A stretch of DNA of 64,000 bases from Butyrivibrio sp. INlla18 (lineage in GTDB: Bacteria > Bacillota > Clostridia > Lachnospirales > Lachnospiraceae), in contig NZ_FMXK01000006.1 in the NCBI RefSeq assembly GCF_900103635.1, positions 124,001 to 188,000 on the forward strand. Direction: 5' to 3'. The position numbers and the translations under genes are program-made. How positions within the stretch are numbered: position 1 is the stretch's first letter; each line of letters opens with the position of its first letter. Positions 29,603 to 39,348 of this stretch are shown here, in pieces. The notes below the pieces were generated by a model. That model was not told the origin of the DNA, did not search any database, and saw only the letters and a program-made list of their open reading frames with translations.

Positions 29603-30220
29603 TTGATAGCATATGTTAATGGAATCCTTGAAAATATTGAAGAGGGGAATGCTGTTATAGACGTTAATGGCGTTGGATATAATGTGAACATCTCCGGAAA
29701 TACTATGGATAGGATGCCTGGTATCGGAGAAGTTGTTAAGCTTTATACATATACTAATGTAAAAGAGGATGCTTTTACATTATTTGGATTTTTATCTAGG
29801 GATGAGCTGAATTTATTCAAGATGCTCATTACCGTCAATGGAATTGGACCTAAGGGTGGTCTTTCTATTTTGTCTGTTATGAGTCCTGATGACCTCAGAT
29901 TTGCAATAATAGCAGGAGATAGTGCATCAATTGCCAAGGCTCCTGGAATAGGCAAAAAGACAGCTGAGAGGATAACTCTTGAGCTTAGGGATAAGATAAA
30001 GGCTACAGAGGATGATATGCTTTCATACAAGTCAGCTGCTAGCGATGATCTGTCTGGTGAGGGAGCTCTTTCAAAGGATGAAGCTGTGGCAGCACTTGTT
30101 GCTCTTGGCTACAACTCATCAGAAGCAGTTAAGGCTGTTAGAAAGGTTCTTTCTACAGATCCTGATGCAGCATCTGATACAGAAGTACTTCTTAAGAAAG
30201 CACTTAAGGAAATGTTCTGA
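29603..30220 (+). CDS. ruvA: Holliday junction branch-migration protein RuvA
   Basis: 205 residues from a TTG at 29603 with GGGGAG eight bases ahead; the frame stays open far upstream but that would cross ilvE's end and its terminator. Domain order is normal: OB fold (YVNGILENIEEGNAVIDVNGVGYNV), tandem helix-hairpin-helix motifs (VNGIGPKGGLSILS and APGIGKKTAERITLEL) and a C-terminal RuvB-binding domain (DEAVAALVALGYNSSEAVKAV). RuvA binds four-way junctions and recruits RuvB, encoded 29 bases downstream. Confidence 0.95.
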   Translation: MIAYVNGILENIEEGNAVIDVNGVGYNVNISGNTMDRMPGIGEVVKLYTYTNVKEDAFTLFGFLSRDELNLFKMLITVNGIGPKGGLSILSVMSPDDLRFAIIAGDSASIAKAPGIGKKTAERITLELRDKIKATEDDMLSYKSAASDDLSGEGALSKDEAVAALVALGYNSSEAVKAVRKVLSTDPDAASDTEVLLKKALKEMF

Positions 30221-30249
30221 TAATTACTATTGGAGAGTTTTAGATTAGT

Positions 30250-31260
30250 ATGGAAAAAAGAAAGATAGTAACATCAAGGGGAATTGATGCTGAAGCTAAT
30301 ATAGAAGATTCAAGGATCGAAGGTTCACTTCGCCCAAAGAGCCTTGATAGCTACATTGGTCAAAAGAAAATAAAAGAAAGTCTTAAGATATATATTGAGG
30401 CTGCTAAGGGAAGAGGCGAAAGCCTTGACCATTTGCTGTTCTATGGACCTCCTGGACTTGGTAAGACTACTCTTGCGGGCATTATTGCAAATGAGATGGG
30501 AGTTAATATCAAGATCACCAGCGGACCAGCAATAGAAAAGCCTGGTGACATGGCAGCAATCCTTAATAATCTTCAGGAAGGTGATATTCTTTTTGTAGAT
30601 GAGATCCATAGACTTAACAGACAGGTAGAAGAAGTTCTTTATCCTGCAATGGAAGATTATGCTATTGATATCATGATAGGAAAGGGACCTACAGCAAGGT
30701 CCATAAGGCTTGACCTTCCTCACTTTACACTTATAGGAGCAACTACAAGAGCCGGAATGCTCTCAGCACCACTTCGTGACAGATTTGGAATGATCCACAG
30801 GATGGAGTTTTATGATATTGATGAGCTTTGTACCATCATCATGCAGTCTGCTGGCATTCTTGGAGTTGAGGTTGATGCAAATGGAGCCAAGGAGATGGCA
30901 AGGCGCAGCAGAGGAACCCCTAGACTAGCAAATAGAATACTTAAGAGAGTAAGAGATTTTGCCCAGGTTAAGTATGACGGCGTTATTACTGAGAAGGTTG
31001 CCAACGTGGCACTTGACCTTATGGATGTTGACAAGATGGGACTTGATCATACAGATCGAAATCTTCTGATGACTATGATAGATAAGTTTGGAGGCGGCCC
31101 AGTTGGACTTGATACTTTGGCAGCTGCTATTGGGGAAGATGCTGGCACTATAGAAGATGTCTACGAGCCTTATCTTATCAAGAATGGACTTATCAATAGA
31201 ACGCCAAGAGGCCGTGTAGTCACGGATCTAGCACTTACACATTTAGGACTTGAAAAGTAA
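30250..31260 (+). CDS. ruvB: Holliday junction helicase RuvB
   Basis: 336 residues, an AAA+ motor. Walker A is GPPGLGKTT, Walker B FVDEIHRL, the arginine-finger/sensor region [17 protein letters not shown], and a C-terminal winged helix ends [16 protein letters not shown]. It drives branch migration with RuvA. GGAGAG is rather far (about 12 bases) from the ATG, so its translation may depend on coupling to ruvA. ruvC is not adjacent, as usual in Firmicutes. Confidence 0.97.
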   Translation: MEKRKIVTSRGIDAEANIEDSRIEGSLRPKSLDSYIGQKKIKESLKIYIEAAKGRGESLDHLLFYGPPGLGKTTLAGIIANEMGVNIKITSGPAIEKPGDMAAILNNLQEGDILFVDEIHRLNRQVEEVLYPAMEDYAIDIMIGKGPTARSIRLDLPHFTLIGATTRAGMLSAPLRDRFGMIHRMEFYDIDELCTIIMQSAGILGVEVDANGAKEMARRSRGTPRLANRILKRVRDFAQVKYDGVITEKVANVALDLMDVDKMGLDHTDRNLLMTMIDKFGGGPVGLDTLAAAIGEDAGTIEDVYEPYLIKNGLINRTPRGRVVTDLALTHLGLEK

Positions 31261-31279
31261 AGTCTCTGTGATTTATAAT
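31250..31279 (+). promoter_or_regulatory. Probable promoter of zapA
   Basis: TTGAAA (31250-31255) and TATAAT (31274-31279) with an 18-base spacer, overlapping the end of ruvB. Confidence 0.5.
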
Positions 31280-31310
31280 TTTACCATGCAATTACGAGGG
31301 GGAAAGATAG

Positions 31311-31718
31311 ATGGCATCTAAGACAGATACCGAAGTAATCATAGGCGGAAAAGTATTTACTCTTAGCGGATATGAGAGCGAGGAGTACCTTCAGAAGGTT
31401 GCTTCATATATTAACAACAAAATATCTGAATACAACAAGATTGACGGTTTTAAGAGACAGCCTATTGATACACAGAATGTTCTTTTACAGCTTAACATTG
31501 CTGATGACTATTTTAAGTCCAAGAAGCAGATCGAGCTTATGGAAGAGCAGCTTTCCGAAAAAGAAAAAGAATTATACGATATCAAACATGAGCTGATCGC
31601 AACTCAGATCAAGCTTGAGAATACAGAGAAAAATAGTAAGTCACTCCAGACTAAGCTTGATGAATCATCCAAGAAGATCATTCAGCTTGAAACACAAGTA
31701 AAGAGTGCAAAGAAATAA
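31311..31718 (+). CDS. zapA: Cell division protein ZapA-like
   Basis: 135 residues. The N-terminal half (EVIIGGKVFTLSGYESEEYLQKVASYIN) is the ZapA fold and the second half is a long coiled coil (about 75-135). ZapA bundles FtsZ filaments at the division site. Followed by a terminator. The MATGENE context (ruvB upstream, U32 peptidase downstream) is a familiar clostridial order. Confidence 0.88.
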   Translation: MASKTDTEVIIGGKVFTLSGYESEEYLQKVASYINNKISEYNKIDGFKRQPIDTQNVLLQLNIADDYFKSKKQIELMEEQLSEKEKELYDIKHELIATQIKLENTEKNSKSLQTKLDESSKKIIQLETQVKSAKK

Positions 31719-31727
31719 GACTTTGAG

Positions 31728-31750
31728 GGCTGTCTTTTGACAGCCTTTTT
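31728..31750 (+). terminator. Terminator after zapA
   Basis: Seven-base stem GGCTGTC/GACAGCC with a TTTT loop and a run of five T. Confidence 0.85.
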
Positions 31751-31780
31751 CATTAGTGTGATTTATAGATAGGAATTATT

Positions 31781-34024
31781 ATGGTTGAATTACTTGCCCC
31801 TGCTGGGGGCTATGAAACAATGGTGGGAGCATTTAATGCAGGTGCTGACGCCGTTTATCTTGGAGGTTCTAAGTTTGGAGCCAGAGCTTATGCTGACAAT
31901 TTTGATAAAGAGCAGGTTCTGGATGCCATTTCTTATGCCCATTTACATGGCAAAAAGATCTATATGACAGTTAATACATTGGTCAAGGAAAGAGAGTATG
32001 GAGAAGTTTACGACTTCATGCTTCCTTTTGCCGAAAAGAAGCTTGATGGTGTTATTGTTCAGGATCTTGGTGTTATGAAGCTTATAAGAGATGAGTTTCC
32101 TGAAATTGAGCTTCACGGTAGTACCCAGCAGACAGTTACAGGTGTTTATGGAGCAAGGCTCTTAAAGGAACTTGGCTGCGTGAGAGTGGTGCCTGCAAGA
32201 GAGCTTAGCCTTCCTGAGATGAAGAGGATCAGACAGGAAGCTGACATAGAGGTTGAAGCCTTTATTCATGGTGCTATGTGCTATTGCTATTCTGGAATGT
32301 GCTTATTTAGTAGCATGGTTGGAACCAGAAGCGGCAATAGAGGTAGATGTGCTCAGCCATGTAGACTCCCTTATCGCTCAGATCTTGCTGGTAAGTCTAA
32401 GGAGCAATATCCACTTAGTCTTAAGGATATGTGCACAGTAGACCTCATTCCAGAGCTTATTGAGGCTGGAATTGATTCTTTTAAGATAGAAGGCAGGATG
32501 AAAAAGCCTGAGTATGCCGCAGGTGTAACTTCAATTTACAGAAAGTATATTGATTTATATTATAAGGAACCAGATAAAAAGCATGAGATTTCCCGTGAAG
32601 ATATGGAAATCTTAAGATCGTTATATCTAAGAACGGAGATAAGTCAGGGTTATTATCACAAGCATAATGGCAAAGATATGGTCACACTTGCTTCTCCAGC
32701 CTATAACGGCACATCTGACGCTGTTCTTGCTGATATCAAAGATAGATTTCTTGGGGGTGAGCTCAAGATCAAATGTGATATTAACTGTGAGCTTATTCTT
32801 GATGAGGACATCTGTATCACTATGTCTGCCATGAAGGGAAAAGTGCTTATTACTAAAGAGATCAGAGGTAGTAAGGTTCAAGCTGCGTCAAAGCGTCCTA
32901 TGGATGAAGAGAGCGTATATAAACAGCTTTCAAGACTTGGAAACACTCCTTTTGAAGCTGAGAATATTACTATATCTATTGATGATAAAGGAAATGGGGC
33001 AGGTATATTTGTGCCTGTAAGTGAACTTAACGAGCTTAGGAGATCTTTGTGTGAAGAGATGGAAAAAGCTCTTTTGACAGATGATAATGCTGATGCAGAG
33101 ATTTCCAAAAAGAATACTGATAAGGAAACACATGACACAAAGATAAGTCTTCCAAAGAATGTTAAGGGAGATGTGCATGTACTGGTAACTACTAAGGACC
33201 AGCTTGAAGTAGCATTACAAAAAGCTGATGAATACAGAGATATTACAAGGATCTACGTTGATAGTAATCTGTATCAAGCGCTTGATAAAGGTCCTTCAAA
33301 GCGTGATGGATTAGAGCTTATGGTGGCTCTTCCTTATATGACAAGAACTGAGCAGTATGACGGAGTCTTAGAGATTGGGCGCATCATAGATTCACTTGAA
33401 GATAAAGGATTTGATGGAGTATTAGTCAGAAACCTTGAACAGCTTGGATTTTTACATGACAGAAAGTATTCTGGCAAAGTTATTCTTGATTATGGAATCT
33501 ATATTTGGAATGAACAGGCTGCAGAAATGCTAAAGGATTTAGCTACTGAGGCTTCAATTCCTTATGAACTTACATTCCATGAGGCCAAAGAGGTTTCTGA
33601 TAAGGTTAGGCAAAAGACAGGTCTTCCTGAAACCTACAATATTTATGGATACACACCTATGATGATAAGTGCTGGCTGCGTAAAAAAGACCCTTGGAAGT
33701 TGCAGCGGATTTCAGAATAAGCTTCACTCTGAGAAGCTTTCAATTTATGACAGAATGGACAATGAGCTTAAGATCACTACCAATTGTCTTGACTGTTATA
33801 ATGTTATTTGGAATGCACATCCTACATCACTTCACAAGAAGCTGGGTAATATACAGGATGCGGGATGCTTTGATCATTACCGGATAGATATGTCTGTTGA
33901 AAGTTCCAAAGAATGTGCAGATATCATCAGCTATTATCTTGATAGCTTAAAAGGCGAGAGTGTTTCTGACATTTTTGAGAATGCAGAATATACTACAGGA
34001 CATTATAAGCGCGGAGTAGAGTAA
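31781..34024 (+). CDS. U32 family peptidase / RlhA-type protein
   Basis: 747 residues. The N-terminal barrel carries VELLAPAGGYETMVGAFNAGADAVYLGG and the U32 signature with clustered cysteines, AMCYCYSGMCLFSS and RGRCAQPCRLPYR, which in related RlhA/TrhP hydroxylation proteins hold an iron-sulfur cluster. A second half (about 330-747) with another cysteine group (GCVKKTLGSC, TTNCLDCYNV) matches the long clostridial form. Although named peptidases, many members modify RNA by hydroxylation; which applies here is not known. It is four bases ahead of the FtsW-like gene. Confidence 0.88.
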   Translation: MVELLAPAGGYETMVGAFNAGADAVYLGGSKFGARAYADNFDKEQVLDAISYAHLHGKKIYMTVNTLVKEREYGEVYDFMLPFAEKKLDGVIVQDLGVMKLIRDEFPEIELHGSTQQTVTGVYGARLLKELGCVRVVPARELSLPEMKRIRQEADIEVEAFIHGAMCYCYSGMCLFSSMVGTRSGNRGRCAQPCRLPYRSDLAGKSKEQYPLSLKDMCTVDLIPELIEAGIDSFKIEGRMKKPEYAAGVTSIYRKYIDLYYKEPDKKHEISREDMEILRSLYLRTEISQGYYHKHNGKDMVTLASPAYNGTSDAVLADIKDRFLGGELKIKCDINCELILDEDICITMSAMKGKVLITKEIRGSKVQAASKRPMDEESVYKQLSRLGNTPFEAENITISIDDKGNGAGIFVPVSELNELRRSLCEEMEKALLTDDNADAEISKKNTDKETHDTKISLPKNVKGDVHVLVTTKDQLEVALQKADEYRDITRIYVDSNLYQALDKGPSKRDGLELMVALPYMTRTEQYDGVLEIGRIIDSLEDKGFDGVLVRNLEQLGFLHDRKYSGKVILDYGIYIWNEQAAEMLKDLATEASIPYELTFHEAKEVSDKVRQKTGLPETYNIYGYTPMMISAGCVKKTLGSCSGFQNKLHSEKLSIYDRMDNELKITTNCLDCYNVIWNAHPTSLHKKLGNIQDAGCFDHYRIDMSVESSKECADIISYYLDSLKGESVSDIFENAEYTTGHYKRGVE

Positions 34025-34028
34025 CTAG

Positions 34029-35399
34029 ATGGAAGTATATATTACTGAAATATCCAAATATGTCATTGCAGGACTTCTTTTCCTATATACATTAGAAGCC
34101 TTCATGGCATTTAGATTTAAGAATGAGGAAAAGAGAAAATGGCTCTATGCCAGACAGATAATACTTATGTTTGCAGTTCAGATTGCATGCTTTGTGCAGA
34201 TCATGGCTAGAACTGGTAAAGCAGTCTACTTGTTTTTCTTCGCTTTTCAGATCATAATATTTGCCTCGGTGATAATGCTTTTTTATATTATCTATCCTGA
34301 AGGCAACAGGCTAATTATCAATAATAGCTGCATGCTTCTTATGATAGGAATGATCATTTTGACAAGGCTTTCTTATGACAGAGCGGTGAGACAGTTCTTT
34401 ATCATAGTTGCATCCTTTGTTATAGGCTTTTTTGTTCCAGAGATCATTTTTAAGTTTGATTTTCTCAAGAAGTTTACATGGATATATGCGGCACTTGGCG
34501 TTACAGCAATTGGTGTAGTTCTTTTGCTTGGAGCAGTTACAAATGGTTCCAAGATCTCATACACGGTGGGCGGTATCACATTCCAGCCCTCTGAAGTAGT
34601 TAAGATACTTTTTCTTTTCTTTATGGCGGGAGCATTGTATTCCTCAGAAAATATATGGCAGCTCTTACTTACTTCATTTGTGGCAGCTGTGCACGTTATT
34701 ATTCTGGTCTTGTCAAAAGACCTTGGAAGTGCGCTTATTTTCTTTGTGATATACCTTGCCATGATCTATATCTCAACAGAGAATATAGGCTATCTTGCTA
34801 TGGGACTTGGTTTTGCAACCCTTGCAAGTGCAGTTGCATACCAGCATTTTTCTCATGTTCAGGTGAGAGTACGAGCTTGGATGGATCCTTTTACTGATAT
34901 TGAAGGCTCAGGATACCAGGTATCACAGTCTTTGTTTGGTATTAGTAGTGGTGGATGGTTTGGAGTAGGTCTTTATGGAGGCTCACCTTCCTCAATACCA
35001 TTTGTTGAGCAGGACTTTATCTTTTCAGCTATAGCAGAGGAGCTTGGAGTTATATTTGCTGTGATGATGGCACTTATCTGTGTCAGTACCTTTATTGAGA
35101 TCATGAGGATAGGATATTTTCTTCGTGACAAATATTATAGGCTTGTGGTATGCGGTATCGGAGTAGCTTATATTTTCCAGACTTTCCTAACTATCGGAGG
35201 TGGAGCTAAGTTCATTCCTTTAACAGGTGTCACACTTCCTTTTGTTAGCTACGGTGGATCCTCTGTCCTTGTTACTATCATAATGATCATGATAGTTGAA
35301 GGAATCTGTATGATCAGAACCGATGAAAAGAAAGAAGCAATAGAACGTATTAGAAGGCAAAGAGATAATGAGAGAAGAAAAGCTTCGCAGCGAGACTAA
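34029..35399 (+). CDS. FtsW/RodA/SpoVE family peptidoglycan glycosyltransferase
   Basis: 456 residues with about ten to twelve membrane helices. Family motifs appear: GGITFQPSEVVKI, LSKDLGSALIFF with the essential aspartate, and FVEQDFIFSAIAEELG, then TGVTLPFVSYGGSS. SEDS proteins polymerise glycan strands with a partner class B PBP, and the next gene encodes just that, overlapping by 32 bases. Whether the pair serves elongation, division or another growth mode is not settled from sequence. Confidence 0.92.
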   Translation: MEVYITEISKYVIAGLLFLYTLEAFMAFRFKNEEKRKWLYARQIILMFAVQIACFVQIMARTGKAVYLFFFAFQIIIFASVIMLFYIIYPEGNRLIINNSCMLLMIGMIILTRLSYDRAVRQFFIIVASFVIGFFVPEIIFKFDFLKKFTWIYAALGVTAIGVVLLLGAVTNGSKISYTVGGITFQPSEVVKILFLFFMAGALYSSENIWQLLLTSFVAAVHVIILVLSKDLGSALIFFVIYLAMIYISTENIGYLAMGLGFATLASAVAYQHFSHVQVRVRAWMDPFTDIEGSGYQVSQSLFGISSGGWFGVGLYGGSPSSIPFVEQDFIFSAIAEELGVIFAVMMALICVSTFIEIMRIGYFLRDKYYRLVVCGIGVAYIFQTFLTIGGGAKFIPLTGVTLPFVSYGGSSVLVTIIMIMIVEGICMIRTDEKKEAIERIRRQRDNERRKASQRD

Positions 35400-36819
35400 A
35401 AAGAAAAAAAGAATAAGATCATATCCGATCATAGTATTATCCATCGTTTATTGTCTTTTGTTTGCTTCAATGCTTGGATATATCTGTTATTACTCCTATA
35501 CAAACAAGCAGGAGTTTATGAATAACAAGTACAACACCAGACAGCAGATACTGACAGCCAAGAATAAAAGAGGGGACATACTTTCAAGGGAGGGTGAAGT
35601 TCTGGCAACTACAGAGCTTGATGCTGAAGGCAAAGAAAAAAGAGTATACCCTTATGAAAAAGAGTTTGCTCATGTAGTAGGTTATTCAACAAATGGAAAG
35701 TCCGGAATAGAGGAGTTTGCCAATTATTACCTAATAAACACAAGTATTGAGCTTTCTGAGAAGGCAGCGCTTGATAAAGCAGGTCAGAAGTACCCTGGTG
35801 ACAACGTTATCACAACCCTTGATACTCATCTTCAGGAAGTGGCATACAATGCACTTGCTTCTAGAAAAGGAGCTATCATTGTTACAGATCCAAAGACTGG
35901 TGAGATCCTTGCTATGGTCTCCAAGCCAGACTTTGATCCTAATACCATAGCAGCAGAGTGGGATAACATGTTAAAAGACACATCTGGGGATGCCAAGCTC
36001 CTTAATAGAGCAACGCAAGGTTTATACCCACCTGGATCCACTTTTAAGATCGTAACCTCAATAGCTTATCTTACTGAACATCCAACAGATTATACTCAGT
36101 ATAGATTTAGTTGTAATGGTAAATTTGCAAAAGGAAGTGATGTGATCTCATGTTATCACGGAGAAAATCATGGAAACCTTGATTTTTACGGCTCTTTTGC
36201 TGAGTCCTGTAACTCTTCCTACGCTAATATAGGTCTTTCTGTTAATCAAAAGACCTTTAATGATACCTTGGATAAGCTAATGTTCGGGCAGGACCTTCCT
36301 GTTAACTTTAGATATTCAAAAAGTAGTGCTGAATATACTGCAGGCATGTCAACAGCAGATGTGATGCAGCTATCTATTGGTCAGGGCACAACAGCAGTGT
36401 CTCCGCTTCATATCAATATGATAACCTCTGCAATTGCCAATGATGGCGTTCTCATGAAGCCTCATCTTATTTCTGAGGTTAAATGTGCTAATGGAAAAGT
36501 GGTAGATACATTCCAAGAGGAAAAGGTTAAGAGACTTATTTCCAGTGAAGAAGCTGGGATCCTTAGAGATATGATGGAGCAGGTAGTTCTTAAGGGAACA
36601 GCCAGCAAATTAAAAGGCCTTTCCTACACAGCGGCAGGAAAGACCGGTTCAGCAGAGTTTAATTCAAATTCTGACTCACATGCGTGGTTTACAGGTTATG
36701 CTCCAGCTGATGATCCTGAGATCTGCGTTACTATCATAGTAGAAAACGCAGGAAGTGGCGGAAGCTACGCTGTTCCAATTGCAAAGAGAATCTTCGATGC
36801 ATACTTTGGAGTAGAATGA
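35368..36819 (+). CDS. Class B penicillin-binding protein (PbpA/FtsI-like transpeptidase)
   Basis: 483 residues. One N-terminal membrane anchor (about 17-37) is followed by a short dimerisation region and the transpeptidase domain. The active-site motifs are GSTFK (SxxK), ESCNSSYAN (SxN) and AGKTGSAEF (KTG). The short form, tandem with a SEDS gene, resembles actinobacterial/clostridial PbpA. The ATG lies inside the end of the upstream gene with only a weak AAGG ahead, so translation is probably coupled. Its TGA directly abuts the stop of the convergent - strand gene. Confidence 0.92.
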   Translation: MREEKLRSETKKKKRIRSYPIIVLSIVYCLLFASMLGYICYYSYTNKQEFMNNKYNTRQQILTAKNKRGDILSREGEVLATTELDAEGKEKRVYPYEKEFAHVVGYSTNGKSGIEEFANYYLINTSIELSEKAALDKAGQKYPGDNVITTLDTHLQEVAYNALASRKGAIIVTDPKTGEILAMVSKPDFDPNTIAAEWDNMLKDTSGDAKLLNRATQGLYPPGSTFKIVTSIAYLTEHPTDYTQYRFSCNGKFAKGSDVISCYHGENHGNLDFYGSFAESCNSSYANIGLSVNQKTFNDTLDKLMFGQDLPVNFRYSKSSAEYTAGMSTADVMQLSIGQGTTAVSPLHINMITSAIANDGVLMKPHLISEVKCANGKVVDTFQEEKVKRLISSEEAGILRDMMEQVVLKGTASKLKGLSYTAAGKTGSAEFNSNSDSHAWFTGYAPADDPEICVTIIVENAGSGGSYAVPIAKRIFDAYFGVE

Positions 36820-37884
36820 TCAGAATACTGATATGATAAACAGATCATTTCTGGTAGAAAGATCTATAAGTGAATTATCATCATTCATTTTAATGAGAGG
36901 GCGTGAGAGCGCTCTCTCATTTATTAATATGATCTCACCGATCTTGCCGTTATTTAGCTGAACATTAAAGCCAAGCTGTGAGTTAGCTAGGTGAGACAGG
37001 ATTGATTTGATCGATGCATAGTCGTACTTGGTCAGACCTTCGTTTTCATAGTTGGCTATGATCTGGAATGGGTGAAGCTTTTGTCTATAGGCTCTTGGAG
37101 AAGTCATAGCTTCGTAAGTGTCTATGATAGCTATATATTTAGCGAATCTATCTATTTCGTGGTCCTTAAGAGCTTTTGGATAACCGGTTCCATCGCATCT
37201 TTCGTGGTGCTGAAGAGTAGCATTTAATACATGCTGATCAAAACCTCCAAGAGAAGCAAGGAAATCGTGACCTATAGTTGTGTGCTGCATAACAAGTCTA
37301 TATTCTTCTGAGGTGAGCTTTTCTGGCTTCCACAAAATAGAATATGGAATGCTAAGCTTACCAATGTCGTAAACAAAAGCGCAGTATATGAGCAGGTCTA
37401 TATCTTTGTTTGAAAGACCTAGCCATGTACCAAAGACGCTGGCAATAAGCGCTGAGTTAAGGCAGTGAGCATGGATGAGGTCATCTTCACTTGGGAGCAT
37501 GTTGTAAAGATAATCCAAAAGAAGTTCACCGCTTCTAGCACATACAATGATATTTCTGTAAACTTCCATAAGCTGCTGCATATTGATAGGCTGTCTGTTG
37601 TTTACAGATGTAAGCATAAGGTTTTTGTATACAGGGAAATAAATATTATAGGTCGATTCAAACTTCTTGAATCCTTCGCTTTGTCTTACTTTCTCAAAGT
37701 GTGTAGTGATAAAATCGGATTCTTCCTTGATCTGAATGACCATTATAGATTGTCTTGCAAGTTTTTCGATGATGTTTTCTGTAATTTTGGTATTGGCAGA
37801 AACAATGATCTCATTCTTGTAATTGAGAATATCTTCCGCGGTGATCATACCGGGCTTTAATTCCATTCTAGCGACTGCTTTCAT
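36820..37884 (-). CDS. HD-GYP domain protein with altered HD motif
   Basis: 354 residues. An N-terminal domain (MELKPGMITAEDILNYKNE) precedes the HD-GYP domain. The first histidine region (HCLNSALIAS), HHERCDGTGYP and the downstream DTYEAMTSPRAYR element are intact. The central HD dyad reads VYDIGKL: Tyr172 stands where catalytic histidine is expected (codon TAC at 37369-37371). HD-GYP proteins hydrolyse cyclic-di-GMP; loss of that metal ligand suggests weak or no hydrolysis and a possible sensing role. The start is supported by GGAG six bases ahead. A complete paralogue lies at 60008. Confidence 0.88.
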   Translation of the reverse strand: MKAVARMELKPGMITAEDILNYKNEIIVSANTKITENIIEKLARQSIMVIQIKEESDFITTHFEKVRQSEGFKKFESTYNIYFPVYKNLMLTSVNNRQPINMQQLMEVYRNIIVCARSGELLLDYLYNMLPSEDDLIHAHCLNSALIASVFGTWLGLSNKDIDLLIYCAFVYDIGKLSIPYSILWKPEKLTSEEYRLVMQHTTIGHDFLASLGGFDQHVLNATLQHHERCDGTGYPKALKDHEIDRFAKYIAIIDTYEAMTSPRAYRQKLHPFQIIANYENEGLTKYDYASIKSILSHLANSQLGFNVQLNNGKIGEIILINERALSRPLIKMNDDNSLIDLSTRNDLFIISVF

Positions 37885-37992
37885 TTAGTTCTCCATATCA
37901 TTCCGTCATGTGATATACTTATCATTGGATTTATTCTAATATAAAATCCTTGTTTTGGATAGATTTTCTGTACATGGGAGACATATATTTTT

Positions 37993-38319
37993 ATGAAAAA
38001 AAGAGGATTTTGTATTTTTTACAAAAATCTTTATTGGGGAAGTTCATTAAAAAAACATTCTCTTATAAAATGGCGACTTATGCACGGAAGAGGACAGTTT
38101 AATATCTTCTGCATCACAAGATCCATGAATGACAGTGATCAGCTTGATATCATTCACTGTGCCTTTTTAAAACAGCCTTATTATCTCGAACATCCAGTCA
38201 TGATATATGGAATTGCCAAAAGCTATGAAGAAGCACTTGAGCTTGTAGTCAAGATATCCGATGAAGCAATTCAAAAGGGCTATGAGGGCAGATTATTAGC
38301 ATATCTTGACAGAGAATAA
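37993..38319 (+). CDS. Conserved-looking small protein of unknown function
   Basis: 108 residues, basic and aromatic at the N-terminus (KKRGFCIFYKNLYWGSS) and with a helical C-terminal half (SYEEALELVVKISDEAIQKGYEG). No signal peptide or known domain is recognised. GGGAG lies about 13 bases ahead of the ATG, further than usual. It is 11 bases ahead of the DUF2953 gene and probably cotranscribed with it. Confidence 0.6.
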   Translation: MKKRGFCIFYKNLYWGSSLKKHSLIKWRLMHGRGQFNIFCITRSMNDSDQLDIIHCAFLKQPYYLEHPVMIYGIAKSYEEALELVVKISDEAIQKGYEGRLLAYLDRE

Positions 38320-38330
38320 CGGAGTAACTT

Positions 38331-39332
38331 ATGTTGGCGGGAATTCTTACAGTATTAAAGATAATTGGCATAGTATTTCTGGTGATATTAGCTCTTCTTA
38401 TTGCCATTATCCTATTGGTTTTATTTGTTCCACTTAGATACAAACTTGATATTGATATACCTCGAACTGAGCTTCAAAGCGGCTTTGATATGGAAAAGAT
38501 GTTCCTAAATGCCAGATTTACCTGGCTTTTGCATTTTATAAATGCTGGAATCACTTATCCCAAGCAAAAAGAGTTTGAAGTGAAGATTTTGGGGATTCGT
38601 GTTTTTCCAAGAAAAGTAAAAAAGACCTCCGAAAAGGCCGATAAAATAATTGAGGCCAAACCTTCTGAGGGTGTCATCGAAATGAGCAACATGGAAGAGA
38701 AGACCACTGAAGAGACACATGAAGAGCTTCAAAATGATGAAAACATACAGGAACAAAATATAGAGGAAACTAAAAAACCAGAGTTAGAGCAGGCAGAAGA
38801 GACTCATGAAGCGAAAGTAGAGGCCACATCTGATGACGTAGATGATGAGGAGCGCAAAAGCTTTCTGGATGTCATCTGGAAGATCATAGATTTTGTGAAA
38901 AAACTTATCGAAACGCCACAAAATGTGTTTTCGAAAATACAATATACAATATCTAGAGTTTGTGGTAAGATAGATATGGTTAAGACCACGCTCGAAAATG
39001 ATATTTTTAAAAGGGCATTTGCTCTTGTGAAAGGTAAGCTTATAAAGCTTATCAAGATGATCTTACCTGATAGAACAGATATAAGGATCACACTTGGAAC
39101 AGGAGATCCAGCTCTGACAGCAGAGGTTATGGCTGCCTATGGAGCACTTTATCCGGTCCTTGCCGGCAAGGTTTATATGGATCCTGATTTTGAAGAGAGC
39201 GTGATAGGTCTTAAGGCTCATCTTAAGGGCCACATAACTTGTTTTACAGTAGTGTATTGTGCAGCTGTTTGCTATTTCAATAAAGATGTGAAAAAAGTGA
39301 TCAGGAGATTCAAGAAGATCATGAATTCCTGA
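38331..39332 (+). CDS. DUF2953 domain membrane-anchored protein
   Basis: 333 residues. An N-terminal membrane helix (about 5-33) and a beta segment are followed by a long acidic linker (about 100-170, Glu-rich) and the DUF2953 region (DIWKIIDFVKKLIETPQ to LGTGDPALTAEVMAAYGALYP). In spore formers this family is encoded next to ytfJ (gerW), as it is here. Function is unknown. It ends 16 bases before the GerW-like gene. Confidence 0.82.
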   Translation: MLAGILTVLKIIGIVFLVILALLIAIILLVLFVPLRYKLDIDIPRTELQSGFDMEKMFLNARFTWLLHFINAGITYPKQKEFEVKILGIRVFPRKVKKTSEKADKIIEAKPSEGVIEMSNMEEKTTEETHEELQNDENIQEQNIEETKKPELEQAEETHEAKVEATSDDVDDEERKSFLDVIWKIIDFVKKLIETPQNVFSKIQYTISRVCGKIDMVKTTLENDIFKRAFALVKGKLIKLIKMILPDRTDIRITLGTGDPALTAEVMAAYGALYPVLAGKVYMDPDFEESVIGLKAHLKGHITCFTVVYCAAVCYFNKDVKKVIRRFKKIMNS

Positions 39333-39348
39333 TAAGCTGGAGGGTAAT

